A stretch of DNA of 40,212 bases from Paracoccaceae bacterium (GCA_028284605.1 JANQRL010000055.1:1-40212); one strand, 5' to 3'; positions 1 through 9,111 are shown, counted from the stretch's first letter. Notes: generated by a model not told the origin, from the letters alone. Numbers and translations are program-made.

Positions 1-11
1 AGATCTGAGCC

Positions 12-476
12 GTGGCCCAGCCCCCCTCCGACACCACGCTCCGATGGCTCCTTTGGGTCTGGGCGATCCTCGGCCCGCCGCTCTTCGCCGTCCTCGCGCT
101 GCGCCCCGATCTGCCCTGCCTGCCGGGCTACGGCGCCTCTTCGGGCCCGCGGGCCGGCACCCTCCTCGGCGACGCCCTCTTCGCTCTGGGCCATCCCGGC
201 CTCTCCCTGCCCCTGACCGCCGCTTTCCTCGCCCTTTTCATCGCCACGCTCGCCGCCCCCCGCCTCGCCCCGGCCGGGACCGAGACCGCCCGCCTTCTGG
301 GCCTCGTCGCCGCGATCTGCATCCTCGCCGCCCTCTTCGTCCCCGCCTTCACCGCAGCACCGGCCGATTGCGCCACCGGCCCGGTCGCCTGGACCGTCTT
401 CAGCCAGGTCTTCCTGATCACCGCCGCCGCCACCGCCTTCGCCTGGTTCGCCGGCCAGCGCCGGGATGCCGCCTGA
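12..476 (+). CDS. Hypothetical small integral membrane protein
   Basis: A 154-residue hydrophobic protein starting at a GTG codon; an in-frame TGA lies two codons upstream, so the gene is complete in the window. About four membrane segments can be seen, around residues 11-30, 63-84, 91-112 and 125-147, with short polar connections and a basic C-terminus (QRRD). I do not recognise a family; no catalytic or ligand-binding motif is visible. It ends 95 bases before icd on the same strand, a gap that holds an AT-richer stretch which could be the icd promoter, so joint transcription is not implied. It has strong GC bias at third codon positions like its neighbours, which supports real coding. Function unknown. 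Confidence 0.65.
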   Translation: MAQPPSDTTLRWLLWVWAILGPPLFAVLALRPDLPCLPGYGASSGPRAGTLLGDALFALGHPGLSLPLTAAFLALFIATLAAPRLAPAGTETARLLGLVAAICILAALFVPAFTAAPADCATGPVAWTVFSQVFLITAAATAFAWFAGQRRDAA

Positions 477-571
477 ACTGCGACAAATCCGTATACCATG
501 GCATACAGGCTTCCTTTGCGGCGGAGAGTTCGTTAGGAGGCCGTCAACGCCCCCAGCCGAGGATCGCCCCC

Positions 572-1786
572 ATGACCAAGATCAAGGTAGAAAACCCCAT
601 CGTCGAGCTCGACGGCGACGAGATGACCCGGATCATCTGGCAGTTCATCAAGGACAAGCTGATCCTGCCCTATCTCGATATCGACCTGCTCTATTACGAC
701 CTCGGCATCGAGAGCCGCGACGCCACCGACGACCAGATCACCATCGACGCCGCCGAGAAGATCAAGGAGGTCGGCGTCGGCGTAAAATGCGCCACGATCA
801 CGCCGGATGAGGCCCGGGTCGAGGAGTTCAACCTCAAGAAGATGTGGCGCTCCCCCAACGGCACGATCCGCAACATCCTCGGCGGCGTGGTGTTCCGCGA
901 GCCGATCATCTGCCGCAACGTGCCCCGTCTGGTGCCCGGCTGGACCCAGCCCATCGTGATCGGCCGCCACGCCTTCGGCGACCAGTACCGCGCCACCGAC
1001 ATCAAGTTCCCGGGCAAGGGCAAGCTGTCGATGAAGTTCGTCGGCGAGGACGGTACTGTGGAGGAGCACGAGGTCTTCGACGCGCCCTCCTCCGGTGTCT
1101 TCATGTCGATGTACAATCTCGACCAGTCGATCATCGACTTCGCCCGCGCCTCGTTCAATTACGGTCTGAAGCGCGGCTATCCGGTCTATCTCTCGACCAA
1201 GAACACCATCCTCAAGCAGTACGATGGCCAGTTCATGATCCTCTTCCAGAAGGTCTATGACGAGGAGTTCAAGGCGCAGTTCGAGGAGGCCGGCATCCAT
1301 TACGAGCACCGTCTGATCGACGACATGGTGGCCTCGGCGATGAAATGGTCCGGCGGCTTTGTCTGGGCCTGCAAGAACTACGATGGCGATGTGCAGTCCG
1401 ACACGGTGGCGCAGGGTTTCGGGTCGCTCGGCCTGATGACCTCGCAACTGATGACGCCGGACGGCAAGATCGTGGAGGCCGAGGCGGCCCACGGCACCGT
1501 CACCCGGCACTACCGCCAGCATCAGGCGGGCAAGGAGACCTCGACGAACTCCATCGCCTCGATCTTCGCCTGGACCGGGGGTCTGAAGCACCGCGCGAAG
1601 CTCGACGAGAACGCGCCGCTCATGACCTTCGCCGAAACCCTGGAGAAGGTGATCGTGGACACGGTGGAGAGCGGGTTCATGACCAAGGACCTAGCCCTGC
1701 TCGTCGGACCCGACCAGAAATGGCTGACCACGATGGGCTTCCTGGAGAAGGTCGACGAGAACCTCGGAAAGGCGCTCGCGGGTTAG
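572..1786 (+). CDS. icd: Isocitrate dehydrogenase, NADP-dependent
   Basis: Oxidatively decarboxylates isocitrate to 2-oxoglutarate with NADP+ in the cytosolic TCA cycle. The 404-residue protein is the dimeric, eukaryote-like class II type common in Alphaproteobacteria, not the E. coli type: it opens with [19 protein letters not shown] and carries the substrate-loop segment [12 protein letters not shown] near residue 95 and the coenzyme region [12 protein letters not shown] near residues 305-320. The frame is open far upstream, but the ATG at 572 is chosen because the family starts with MTKIKV and a GAGGA sequence lies at 559-563. The extra upstream frame is a shadow of the previous gene. A strong hairpin at 1805-1826 follows. 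Identification is certain at family level. Confidence 0.97.
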   Translation: MTKIKVENPIVELDGDEMTRIIWQFIKDKLILPYLDIDLLYYDLGIESRDATDDQITIDAAEKIKEVGVGVKCATITPDEARVEEFNLKKMWRSPNGTIRNILGGVVFREPIICRNVPRLVPGWTQPIVIGRHAFGDQYRATDIKFPGKGKLSMKFVGEDGTVEEHEVFDAPSSGVFMSMYNLDQSIIDFARASFNYGLKRGYPVYLSTKNTILKQYDGQFMILFQKVYDEEFKAQFEEAGIHYEHRLIDDMVASAMKWSGGFVWACKNYDGDVQSDTVAQGFGSLGLMTSQLMTPDGKIVEAEAAHGTVTRHYRQHQAGKETSTNSIASIFAWTGGLKHRAKLDENAPLMTFAETLEKVIVDTVESGFMTKDLALLVGPDQKWLTTMGFLEKVDENLGKALAG

Positions 1787-1804
1787 AGGATCGGTCGCCC
1801 AGAT

Positions 1805-1826
1805 CCGGCCGCGGTCTCGCGGCCGG
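1805..1826 (+). terminator. Hairpin downstream of icd
   Basis: A perfect 9-bp GC-only stem (CCGGCCGCG / CGCGGCCGG) with the loop GTCT begins 18 bases after the icd stop. No T-run follows, so this may be a terminator that needs a factor, or a 3'-end stabiliser. Confidence 0.5.
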
Positions 1827-1933
1827 GCACACCGCAAGCCGGGCATCGACATATAGCTGTCCAGGTTTGAGGCAAGGCCAAGCCGGGTCGACAACGGTTG
1901 TTCTGCATCCCCGCCCGAATAGCGCCGAAGGCG

Positions 1934-2073
1934 CCGGGCATCGACAGACCGTCCCGCGGGCTGGCGATATGGTGAAGCTGGGCGCGGAGCTCGGAGCGGG
2001 GGAGGTGCTTGGCCAGCATTAACCGAAGTCGCTCAGCCGTTGGATCGCCATCCCCCGGTCTGTCGATGCCCGG
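1934..2073 (+). repeat. 140-bp dispersed repeat with terminal inverted repeats, copy A
   Basis: The element is bounded by an 18-bp sequence, CCGGGCATCGACAGACCG (1934-1951), and its exact reverse complement (2056-2073). Copy B at 16188-16327, in the opposite orientation, has the same length and matches at 122 of 140 positions without gaps: the outer 30 and 40 bases are identical and the differences lie in the middle. Weaker similarity continues about 30 bases outside the left end (CCCCGCCCG... GCCGAAGGCG). A truncated match to the left end is at about 1838-1852. The element fills most of the 417-base gene-free interval between icd and clpS. It has no ORF of its own; a MITE-like element or structured-RNA repeat are both possible. 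Confidence 0.85.
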
Positions 2074-2203
2074 CTCGCGTCTGGCCCATCCGACGTTGGC
2101 TTCAGGCAGCCGCATGACCCTCTGGCGCTCTGGTCCGAAGAAATCTCGCCTGTGCGGCCCGCTTCGGCGGGCCACCCGGCATTCCCGTGCTATCTTTGGC
2201 CCC

Positions 2204-2509
2204 ATGTCCGACACCCGCCTCCTGCCCCGGCCAAAGACCAAGGCCAAGCCCGAGCGCCCGCAGCTCTGGAAGGTGATCCTGCTCAATGACGATTTCACCC
2301 CGCGCGAATTCGTCGTTTCGGTCCTCAAGCGCGTTTTCCGGATGACCGAGGACGAGGCCATGGGCGTCATGCTCACCGCCCATCAGCGGGGCGCCTGCGT
2401 CGTCGCCGTCTACACCAAGGAAGTGGCCGAGACGAAGGCGCAGCTCGCCACTGAGGCGGGTCAGATGCGGGGCTATCCGCTGACCTTCACCACCGAGAAG
2501 GAAGACTGA
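2204..2509 (+). CDS. clpS: ATP-dependent Clp protease adaptor ClpS (ClpS2-like)
   Basis: A 101-residue adaptor that hands N-degron substrates to ClpA-ClpP. The core begins near residue 20 (LWKVILLNDDFTPREFVV) and shows the NDD(F/Y)TP motif that lines the N-end residue pocket, followed by MLTAHQRGACVVAVYTKEVAETK. The wording around TPREFVV, the single HQRG and the C-terminal PLTFTTEKED resemble the second alphaproteobacterial paralogue, ClpS2, more than ClpS1; that subtype call is from memory. The frame is open upstream but ATG 2204 gives the usual family length. Neighbours are unrelated (icd, SMR genes), so it is probably its own transcription unit. A second protease adaptor, SspB, lies at 33.1 kb. 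Confidence 0.92.
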   Translation: MSDTRLLPRPKTKAKPERPQLWKVILLNDDFTPREFVVSVLKRVFRMTEDEAMGVMLTAHQRGACVVAVYTKEVAETKAQLATEAGQMRGYPLTFTTEKED

Positions 2510-2635
2510 GGCCGGCCCGAAATCAGGCGCCGGATTGCGACGTCAGGCCACGGCGCCCGTGGGTATTTCGGCATTAGAACAGGTAGTTAGACAGCCGCGC
2601 TTCTTGCGCCGGCCACCTCAACGAAGGACACCGGC

Positions 2636-2971
2636 ATGCCTGTGCACTACCTCTACCTCGCCCTCTCCGTTCTCAGCGAAGCCGTGGCGACGATGTCGCT
2701 CCAGGCCAGCGCCCAGTTCACCCGGCTGGTGCCATCAATCCTGGTCGCCGCCGGCTTTGCCTCCTCCTTCTACTTCCTGACGCTGACGCTCAAATACATG
2801 CCGGTGGGAATCACCTACGCCCTGGCCTCGGGCCTCGGCATCGTCGCGGTGGCCCTGGGCGGCCTCCTGATCTTCGGGCAGCGTCTCGACTGGGCGGCGC
2901 TCGGGGGACTCACGCTGATCATCGCGGGCGTCGCGGTCATCAACCTCTTCTCGGAGACTGCGCTGCATTGA
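2636..2971 (+). CDS. Small multidrug resistance (SMR) protein, divergent partner
   Basis: A 111-residue, four-helix proton-coupled exporter of the EmrE/Qac family in the inner membrane. The essential membrane glutamate is present at residue 15 (LSEAVATMS) and the end GQRLD...IIAGVAVINLFS is typical. Several positions that are near-invariant in EmrE are changed: the Lys-x-Ser-Glu-Gly stretch after helix 1 reads QASAQ, and the substrate-pocket Trp of YAIWSG is Ala (YALASG, residue 64). AAGGA at 2623-2627 serves ATG 2636. It is followed 43 bases later by a YitT protein and then a canonical SMR gene, which suggests the two SMR proteins may form a heterodimer like EbrAB or YkkCD. Substrate unknown. 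Confidence 0.88.
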   Translation: MPVHYLYLALSVLSEAVATMSLQASAQFTRLVPSILVAAGFASSFYFLTLTLKYMPVGITYALASGLGIVAVALGGLLIFGQRLDWAALGGLTLIIAGVAVINLFSETALH

Positions 2972-3014
2972 TCCCGGGCTTGCCCTCGCCCCGGCGCGGG
3001 CCTACCGAGCGGGC

Positions 3015-3638
3015 ATGAGCCAGCCGCCCACCGAACCGCACAAACGCCTGGAACACAGCCTGGCCGAGGATGCGATGGCGTTCCTGCTCGGCACGATGAT
3101 GTGCGCGCTCGGCGTGCATCTCCTGACCCATCTCGGGCTCGTCACCGGCCAGACCGCGGGGCTCGCGGTGCTCCTGAGCTATGTCACCGGCTGGTCCTTC
3201 GGCGCGGTCTTCTTCGTCGTGAACCTGCCGTTCTATGTGCTGGGCTGGCTGCGCATGGGCCCGCGCTTCACCATCAAGAGCTTCATCGCCGTGGCCATGG
3301 TCTCCGCCTTCGCCGAACTGCTGCCACCGCTCTTCGTCATCGAACGCCTCGACCCGGCCCTGGGCGCCGCTCTTGCCGGGGCCGTCATCGGGCTCGGCCT
3401 CATCGTGATCTTCCGCCACGGCGCCTCCCTCGGCGGGATCGGGGTGCTGGCGCTCTACCTGCAGGACCGGATCGGGTTTCAGGCCGGCTGGACCCAGCTC
3501 CTCTTCGACGGCGCCCTCTTCGCCGCGGCCTTTCTCGTGCTCGATCCGGTGCTTGTGGCCTGGTCGCTCGCCGGCGCGGTCGTCGTCAACCTCATCATCG
3601 CGGTGAACCATCGCAAGGACCGCTATATCGGCCGCTAA
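3015..3638 (+). CDS. YitT-family membrane protein (DUF161)
   Basis: A 207-residue membrane protein of the YitT/YczE-like family (function not established). It has a polar N-terminus of about 20 residues and then roughly five to six hydrophobic segments; the GLVTGQTAGLAVLLSYVTG and HGASLGGIGVLALYLQDR regions resemble the glycine-rich signatures of this family. It lacks the C-terminal cytosolic DUF2179 domain of longer YitT proteins, and ends in a basic tail (NHRKDRYIGR). It sits between two SMR exporter genes with gaps of 43 and 26 bases on the same strand, so the three genes are probably one operon; the link to drug or cation export is inferred from position only. Confidence 0.8.
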   Translation: MSQPPTEPHKRLEHSLAEDAMAFLLGTMMCALGVHLLTHLGLVTGQTAGLAVLLSYVTGWSFGAVFFVVNLPFYVLGWLRMGPRFTIKSFIAVAMVSAFAELLPPLFVIERLDPALGAALAGAVIGLGLIVIFRHGASLGGIGVLALYLQDRIGFQAGWTQLLFDGALFAAAFLVLDPVLVAWSLAGAVVVNLIIAVNHRKDRYIGR

Positions 3639-3664
3639 GCCGCCGTTTCCGCCTGGAGCCCGCC

Positions 3665-3994
3665 ATGCCCTATCTCTTCCTTGCCGTCGCCGTCGCCTTC
3701 GAGACCGTGGCCACCTCCGCCCTGAAACTCAGCGAGGGCTTCACGCGCCCCTGGCCGTCGCTGGTCGTCGTGCTGGGCTATGCAGTGTCGTTCTACTTCC
3801 TGTCGCTGACCCTGCTCAGCGTGCCGGTGGGGGTGGCCTACGCGCTCTGGTCCGGGCTCGGGATCGTGCTGATCACCGGGATCGGCTGGACATTGTTCGG
3901 CCAGCGCCTCGACGCACCGGCCCTGATCGGCCTCGGGCTGATCCTGGCCGGGATCGTTGTGATGCAGGTGTTTTCGAAGACGGTCAGTCACTAG
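3665..3994 (+). CDS. Small multidrug resistance (SMR) protein, canonical EmrE/Qac type
   Basis: A 109-residue four-helix exporter with all EmrE hallmarks: membrane Glu at residue 14 ([12 protein letters not shown]), [27 protein letters not shown] with the pocket Trp, [10 protein letters not shown], and a C-terminus VVMQVFSKT. It is EmrE/Qac-like and not a Gdx (SugE) guanidinium exporter, because it has GIVLIT and GQRLD where Gdx proteins differ. The start ATG 3665 has GGAG at 3656-3659 and gives the family length; the frame is open upstream inside the yitT gene. It is third in the SMR-YitT-SMR operon. The palindrome array at 4028-4142 begins 33 bases after the stop codon. Confidence 0.92.
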   Translation: MPYLFLAVAVAFETVATSALKLSEGFTRPWPSLVVVLGYAVSFYFLSLTLLSVPVGVAYALWSGLGIVLITGIGWTLFGQRLDAPALIGLGLILAGIVVMQVFSKTVSH

Positions 3995-4027
3995 GCGGCG
4001 ACTCTGTCCAGGCGGCTGGCGAAGGAG

Positions 4028-4142
4028 GCGGCCCGTCGACGGGCCGCTTTCACGCGATCTCGAGATCGCGTCCCGCGCCGCGTCGACGCGGCGCACCCGA
4101 GCGCCACAGGCGGCGCTTGGGCAAGGCGCGTCGACGCGCCTT
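4028..4142. repeat. Array of five 20-bp palindromes, 23-24 bp period
   Basis: Four perfect 20-bp palindromes lie at 4028-4047 (GCGGCCCGTCGACGGGCCGC), 4052-4071 (ACGCGATCTCGAGATCGCGT), 4075-4094 (GCGCCGCGTCGACGCGGCGC) and 4123-4142 (AAGGCGCGTCGACGCGCCTT). A degenerate fifth unit, stem AGCGCC/GGCGCT, occupies 4099-4118, which keeps the period at 24, 23, 24 and 24 bp. Arms differ in sequence but each perfect unit is centred on TCGA. It lies between the second SMR gene and typA, both on the plus strand. Similar arrays occur at 6045-6163 and 35077-35194. Function unknown; termination, cruciform formation or protein binding are possible. Confidence 0.9.
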
Positions 4143-4222
4143 CCGCCCGCACCCAAAGGAACCTCTCGCCAAGGCACCCCCAACGCGCTATGGCGCGCCC
4201 GACCCCAGCCCCCGGAGCCCCC

Positions 4223-6043
4223 ATGGACCTGCGCAACATCGCCATCATCGCCCATGTCGACCATGGCAAGACGACCCTCGTTGACGCGCTCCTGCGGCAA
4301 TCCGGAGCGGTCCGTGAGAACCAGGCCCTGGCCGAGCGCGCCCTCGATTCGAACGACCTCGAACGGGAGCGCGGCATCACCATCCTCGCCAAGGCGACCT
4401 CCGTCGAATGGCAGGGGACCCGGATCAACATCGTCGACACGCCGGGCCATGCCGATTTCGGCGGCGAGGTGGAGCGCATCCTCTCCATGGTCGATGGCGT
4501 GGTGCTGCTCGTCGATGCCGCCGAAGGGCCGATGCCACAGACCAAGTTCGTCACCGCCAAGGCCCTCGCACTTGGCTTGCGCCCCATCGTGGTGCTGAAC
4601 AAGGTCGACCGCCCCGATGCCGATCCCGACCGTGCGCTCAACGACTGCTTCGACCTCTTCGCCGATCTTGGCGCCGATGAGGACCAGCTCGACTTCCCGC
4701 ATCTCTACGCCTCCGGCCGCGCCGGCTGGGCCGATGAGAGCCTCGACGGCCCGCGCGAAGATCTCGCCGCCCTCTTTGCGCTCATCACCGCCCATGTGCC
4801 CCCGCCCGAACAGGCGCAGGCCAAACCCGACCCGTTCCGGATGCTCGCCACCACCCTCGCAGCCGACCCATTCCTCGGCCGCATCCTGACCGGCCGGGTC
4901 GAGAGCGGGACGCTCAAGGTCAACACCACGATCAAGGCGCTCTCCCGCGACGGCAGCCAGATCGAACAGTTCCGCGTCAGCCGCATCCTCGCCTTCCGGG
5001 GCCTCGCGCAGCAGCCCATCGAGACGGCGGAGGCCGGGGACATCGTCACCCTCGCGGGCATGTCGAAGGCCACCGTGGCCGACACGCTCTGCGACCTTTC
5101 CGTCACCAATGCGCTCCCGGCCCAGCCCATCGACCCGCCGACGATCTCCGTCACCTTCGGGATCAATGACAGCCCCCTTGCCGGGCGCGACGGCAGCAAG
5201 GTGCAGTCCCGGGTGATCCGCGAGCGGCTTATGCGCGAGGCGGAGACGAACGTGGCGATCCGCGTCGCCGACACGCCCGGGGGCGAGGCCTTCGAGGTCT
5301 CGGGCCGGGGCGAGTTGCAGATGGGCGTGCTGATCGAGAACATGCGCCGCGAGGGCTTCGAGCTCTCGATCTCACGCCCCCGGGTGATCCTGCGCGAGGA
5401 GAACGGCCAGCGGCTCGAGCCCATCGAGGAGGTCACCATCGATGTCGATGAGAGCTATTCCGGCGCCGTCATCGAAAAGCTCACCGGCTCCCGCAAGGGC
5501 GAGATGACCGAGATGAAGCAGGCCGGCACCGGCAAGACCCGGATCGTGGCTCTGGTCCCCTCCCGGGGGCTGATCGGCTATCACGGCGAGTTCCTGACCG
5601 ATACACGCGGCACCGGCGTCCTGAACCGCATCTTCCACGGCTGGGCGCCCCATAAGGGGCCCATCGAGGGCCGCCGCCAGGGCGTCCTGATCTCCATGGA
5701 AAACGGGGTATCCGTGGCCTACGCGCTCTGGAACCTCGAAGATCGGGGCCGGATGTTCATCGGCGCCCAGGAGAAGGTCTATGAGGGGATGATCATCGGC
5801 GAGCATTCCCGCGACAACGACCTTGAAGTGAACCCGCTCAAGGGCAAGAAGCTGACCAATATCCGCGCCTCCGGCTCCGATGAGGCGGTGCGCCTGACCC
5901 CGCCGGTGCTGATGAGCCTCGAACAGGCCATCGCCTATATCGACGACGATGAGCTGGTGGAGGTGACGCCCTCCGCGATCCGGCTCCGCAAACGCTTCCT
6001 CGACCCCCACGACCGCAAGCGCCAGGCCCGCGCGGCGGGCTGA
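4223..6043 (+). CDS. typA: Translational GTPase TypA/BipA
   Basis: A ribosome-associated GTPase involved in stress adaptation and 50S assembly. The 606-residue product has the EF-G-like order: G domain with G1 [10 protein letters not shown] (residues 9-18), the G2 region ERGITI, G3 [10 protein letters not shown]4 NKVDRPDA, then the beta-barrel domain 2, EF-G-like domains III and V ([19 protein letters not shown]) and the TypA-specific C-terminal domain ([18 protein letters not shown]). The start is set at ATG 4223, with GGAG at 4214-4217, instead of the in-frame ATG 4190, because family members begin M[14 protein letters not shown]. The gene is flanked on both sides by palindrome arrays, and the downstream one starts two bases after the stop codon. 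Confidence 0.97.
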   Translation: MDLRNIAIIAHVDHGKTTLVDALLRQSGAVRENQALAERALDSNDLERERGITILAKATSVEWQGTRINIVDTPGHADFGGEVERILSMVDGVVLLVDAAEGPMPQTKFVTAKALALGLRPIVVLNKVDRPDADPDRALNDCFDLFADLGADEDQLDFPHLYASGRAGWADESLDGPREDLAALFALITAHVPPPEQAQAKPDPFRMLATTLAADPFLGRILTGRVESGTLKVNTTIKALSRDGSQIEQFRVSRILAFRGLAQQPIETAEAGDIVTLAGMSKATVADTLCDLSVTNALPAQPIDPPTISVTFGINDSPLAGRDGSKVQSRVIRERLMREAETNVAIRVADTPGGEAFEVSGRGELQMGVLIENMRREGFELSISRPRVILREENGQRLEPIEEVTIDVDESYSGAVIEKLTGSRKGEMTEMKQAGTGKTRIVALVPSRGLIGYHGEFLTDTRGTGVLNRIFHGWAPHKGPIEGRRQGVLISMENGVSVAYALWNLEDRGRMFIGAQEKVYEGMIIGEHSRDNDLEVNPLKGKKLTNIRASGSDEAVRLTPPVLMSLEQAIAYIDDDELVEVTPSAIRLRKRFLDPHDRKRQARAAG

Positions 6044-6044
6044 A

Positions 6045-6163
6045 CAAGGGCTTTCGAAAGCCCTTGCCAATCCCTTCGAAGGGATTGGGGCCGACTGACC
6101 GTCAGGCCCCGGCCGGGTGCCAAAGCCTTCGAAGGCTTTGGCCAGTCCTTTCGAAAGGACTGG
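6045..6163. repeat. Two pairs of 22-bp TTCGAA palindromes between convergent genes
   Basis: Four perfect palindromes: 6045-6066 (core GGGCTTTCGAAAGCCC) directly abutting 6067-6088 (core ATCCCTTCGAAGGGAT), then, after a 31-bp spacer, 6120-6141 (core AAGCCTTCGAAGGCTT) directly abutting 6142-6163 (core GTCCTTTCGAAAGGAC). All are centred on TTCGAA and most are bordered by CCA...TGG. The array spans the whole gap between the typA stop (6043, plus strand) and the stop of the DUF1330 gene (6167, minus strand), so a bidirectional terminator role is plausible. No T-runs are present. The same design, two pairs with a spacer of about 33 bp, recurs at 35077-35194. Confidence 0.9.
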
Positions 6164-6166
6164 GCC

Positions 6167-6454
6167 CTATTCCGAGGTCTCCACCAGAACCAGCTCGCGC
6201 TCCGAAGCGTCGATCGCATGAGCCAGGGCCTGCTGATAGTCCGGCGATTTGTAGCACGCCTCCGCCGCCTCCAGGCTGGGAAACCGCACCACCACGTTGC
6301 GCGGCCGCCCCTGCCCTTCAAGCTGCAAGGAACGCCCGCCCCGGGCCAGGATCGTCCCGCCATGGCGCGCAACGATCGGCCCGGCCAGTTCGGTGTACCT
6401 GGCATAGGATTCCGGGTCGGTGACCGTGGATTGGGCGATCCAAAGCGCCGGCAT
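6167..6454 (-). CDS. DUF1330 family protein
   Basis: A 95-residue soluble protein with the ferredoxin-like dimeric alpha/beta-barrel pattern of the DUF1330 family: N-terminal strand ALWIAQSTVTDPESYARYTE, middle GGTILARGG and the signature VVRFPSLEAAEACYKSPDYQQAL near residues 55-77. Family members have no settled biochemical role. Its ATG overlaps the alaS stop codon by one base (ATGA), so it is translationally coupled to and transcribed with alaS. It converges on typA across the palindrome array. Confidence 0.88.
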   Translation of the reverse strand: MPALWIAQSTVTDPESYARYTELAGPIVARHGGTILARGGRSLQLEGQGRPRNVVVRFPSLEAAEACYKSPDYQQALAHAIDASERELVLVETSE

Positions 6455-9111
6455 CAGGCAGCCTCCAGAACCTTTTCCGCCGCGGCGATGGCGGCATCCG
6501 CATTGGCGACATCGCGGCCGCCGCCCTGGGCCATGTCCGGGCGTCCGCCGCCGCCGCGCCCGCCCAACTCGGCCACTGCGGCCTTGACCAGGTCCACGGC
6601 GCTCAGCCGGTCGATGAGATCGGGCGTCACCCCCGCCGCCACCGCCGCCTTGCCGTCGGCCTCGGCGATGAGCAGCACCGCGCCCGAGCCCATCTCGATC
6701 TTCATCCGGTCGATGAGCGGTGGCAAGTCCTTGCCCGTCACCCCGGAAAGCACTTGAGCATTAAAGGGGAGACCATTGATTTCACGAGATTTCGGCGTAT
6801 CGGCCCTGGCCCCGCCGGACATCGCCAGCTCGCGGCGCAGCTGCGCGACCTCCGCCGTCAGCGCCTTGCGCTCGTCGAGCAGCGCCTTGATCCGCTCCGG
6901 CACCTCCGCCGCCTGGGCCTTCAGGGCCAGGGCCGCTTCCGCCAGCCGATGATCCTGCGCGGCGAGGTAGTCGAGGGCCGCCTGCCCGGTCAGCGCCTCG
7001 ATCCGCCGGACGCCGGCCGAAGAGGCGCTGTCACCAAGCGTCACGAAGGCCCCGATATCCCCGGTCTGCCGCACATGGGTGCCGCCGCAAAGCTCGATGG
7101 ACCAGGTCTCCCGGTCGAGCCCCTTGCCCGTGGGCGCCTTGCCCATGGAGACCACGCGCACCTCATCGCCATACTTCTCGCCGAAGAGCGCCTGGGCCCC
7201 GATGGCCCGGGCATCGTCCGGCGTCATGATCCGCGTCGTGACCGGCGAGTTCTGCCGGATCATCTCGTTGACCCGATGCTCCACCTGCCGGATTTCATCG
7301 AGGCTAAGCCCCTTGCCATGGGAGAAATCGAAGCGCAGCCGGTCCGGCGCGTTCAGCGACCCGCGTTGCGCCACGTGCGGCCCGAGCGCCTCCCGCAGCG
7401 CCTCGTGCAGCAGATGCGTGGCGGAGTGGTTGCCGCGAATGAGCGTCCGGCGGGCGTGATCGACCTCCAGCTCCGCCCCCTGCCCGGTGGCGATCTCGCC
7501 CTCGGTCACCTCGGCGATATGGACGAAGACGCCGGCCACCTTCCGGCAGTCTTTCACCCGCGCGGTGCCGGTCTCGGTCCTGAGCGTCCCGGTATCGCCG
7601 ACCTGACCGCCGCTTTCGGCATAAAACGGCGTCTGGTTCAGCGCGACGCTGACCTCCACGCCCAGGCCCGCTATCTCCGCAAAGGCTCCGTCCACCACCA
7701 GGCCCGCGATCTGCCCTTCCGCCTTCTCGGTGTCGTAACCGAGGAAATCGGTGACCCCGTGCGCGTCCGCCAGATCGAGCCACACCGCCTCTTCCGCGAT
7801 CTCACCGGTCCCGGCCCAGGCGGCGCGGGCCTTGGCTTTCTGCTCCGCCATGGCGGCGTCGAACCCCTCGGTATCGACCAAGACGCCGCGGTCGCGGAGC
7901 GCGTCCTGGGTCAGATCGAGCGGAAACCCATAGGTGTCGTAGAGCCGGAACGCCGCCGCGCCGGGCAGAGCCTGACCGGGTTCCAGCCCCTCGGCCTCCT
8001 CCGCCAGAAGCCGCAGCCCCCGGTCGAGGGTCTGCTGGAACCGCTCCTCCTCGCCCTTCAGCGTCTCCTCGATCGTCGCCTTGCGCTCGATCAGTTCCGG
8101 ATAGGCGCCGCCCATCTGGCGCACCAGTTCCGGCACCAGCCGGTGCATTACCGGGTCCTTGGCGCCCAGAAGCGAGCCGTGCCGCATCGCCCGCCGCATG
8201 ATCCGGCGCAGCACATAACCGCGCCCCTCATTCGACGGCATCACCCCCTCCGCAATGAGGAACGCCGTGGAGCGCAGATGGTCCGCGATCACCCGGTGAT
8301 GGACATTGCCGGGTCCGTCCGGGTCGGTGGAGGTGGCGTGGGCCGAGGCTTCTATCAGCGCCCGCATCAGATCGGTGTCGTAATTGTCGTGCTTGCCCTG
8401 CAAGAGCGCCCCGATCCGCTCCAGCCCCATGCCGGTATCGATGGATTGCATGTCGAGCGGCACCATGGAGCCGTCCTCGAACTGCTCGTTCTGCATGAAG
8501 ACGATGTTCCAGATCTCGATGAACCGGTCGCCATCCTCATCCGGACTGCCCGGAGGCCCGCCCGGGATGTGATCGCCGTGGTCGTAGAAGATCTCGGTGC
8601 AGGGGCCGCAGGGGCCCGTCGGGCCCATCTGCCAGAAGTTATCGTGGGTCGCGATCCGGATGATCCGGTCTTCGGGCACGCCGACCTTCTTCCAGATCTC
8701 GAAGGCCTCGTCATCGGTATGGTAGATGGTGGCCAGCATCCGGTGCGCGTCGATCCCAAAATCGCGGGTCAGAAGCTCCCAGGCGTAAGGGATCGCGTCG
8801 TCCTTGAAATAGTCGCCGAAGCTGAAATTCCCCAGCATTTCAAAGAAGGTATGGTGCCGGGCCGTGTAGCCGACATTGTCGAGGTCGTTGTGCTTGCCGC
8901 CGGCGCGGACGCATTTCTGGCTCGTCGTCGCGCGTTTGTAGTCGCGGTGTTCGGCGCCGGTGAAGAGGTTCTTGAACTGCACCATGCCGGAGTTCGTGAA
9001 CATCAGCGTCGGGTCGTTGCGCGGCACCAGGGGAGAGCTATCCACGACCTCATGATCCTGGGCCCTGAAGTAACCCAGGAAGGCGGAACGGATATCGGCG
9101 AGGCTGGTCAT
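6454..9111 (-). CDS. alaS: Alanyl-tRNA synthetase
   Basis: Charges tRNA-Ala with alanine. The 885-residue length is normal. Domains in order: class II catalytic core (motif 1 around residues 20-50, motif 2 with [18 protein letters not shown] near 86-103, motif 3 GMGLERI near 230), tRNA-recognition helices, the editing domain with the zinc-binding [11 protein letters not shown] near residue 560 and the partner CGGTH near 660, and a C-terminal coiled coil/DHHA1 domain ending in the Gly-rich [18 protein letters not shown]. No clear Shine-Dalgarno precedes the ATG. The 266 bases between it and recA hold no gene that I can see; they must contain its promoter and the recA 3' end. Confidence 0.97.
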   Translation of the reverse strand: MTSLADIRSAFLGYFRAQDHEVVDSSPLVPRNDPTLMFTNSGMVQFKNLFTGAEHRDYKRATTSQKCVRAGGKHNDLDNVGYTARHHTFFEMLGNFSFGDYFKDDAIPYAWELLTRDFGIDAHRMLATIYHTDDEAFEIWKKVGVPEDRIIRIATHDNFWQMGPTGPCGPCTEIFYDHGDHIPGGPPGSPDEDGDRFIEIWNIVFMQNEQFEDGSMVPLDMQSIDTGMGLERIGALLQGKHDNYDTDLMRALIEASAHATSTDPDGPGNVHHRVIADHLRSTAFLIAEGVMPSNEGRGYVLRRIMRRAMRHGSLLGAKDPVMHRLVPELVRQMGGAYPELIERKATIEETLKGEEERFQQTLDRGLRLLAEEAEGLEPGQALPGAAAFRLYDTYGFPLDLTQDALRDRGVLVDTEGFDAAMAEQKAKARAAWAGTGEIAEEAVWLDLADAHGVTDFLGYDTEKAEGQIAGLVVDGAFAEIAGLGVEVSVALNQTPFYAESGGQVGDTGTLRTETGTARVKDCRKVAGVFVHIAEVTEGEIATGQGAELEVDHARRTLIRGNHSATHLLHEALREALGPHVAQRGSLNAPDRLRFDFSHGKGLSLDEIRQVEHRVNEMIRQNSPVTTRIMTPDDARAIGAQALFGEKYGDEVRVVSMGKAPTGKGLDRETWSIELCGGTHVRQTGDIGAFVTLGDSASSAGVRRIEALTGQAALDYLAAQDHRLAEAALALKAQAAEVPERIKALLDERKALTAEVAQLRRELAMSGGARADTPKSREINGLPFNAQVLSGVTGKDLPPLIDRMKIEMGSGAVLLIAEADGKAAVAAGVTPDLIDRLSAVDLVKAAVAELGGRGGGGRPDMAQGGGRDVANADAAIAAAEKVLEAA

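Noticed and set aside
533-1591. 352-codon minus-strand frame opposite icd
   Set aside because: Shadow of icd; composition (Asp/Val/Leu/Gly runs) is that of a reverse-complement GC-rich gene.
2510-2635. Guanidine riboswitch upstream of the first SMR gene
   Set aside because: SMR genes often follow guanidine riboswitches, but the leader has only a CCACGG/CCGTGG stem and lacks the paired ACGR-loop hairpins of the mini-ykkC class; both SMR proteins are also EmrE/Qac-like rather than guanidinium exporters.
4028-4142. CRISPR or tandem-repeat array
   Set aside because: Units are phased but differ in sequence and are individually self-complementary, so this is neither a CRISPR repeat-spacer array nor a simple tandem repeat.
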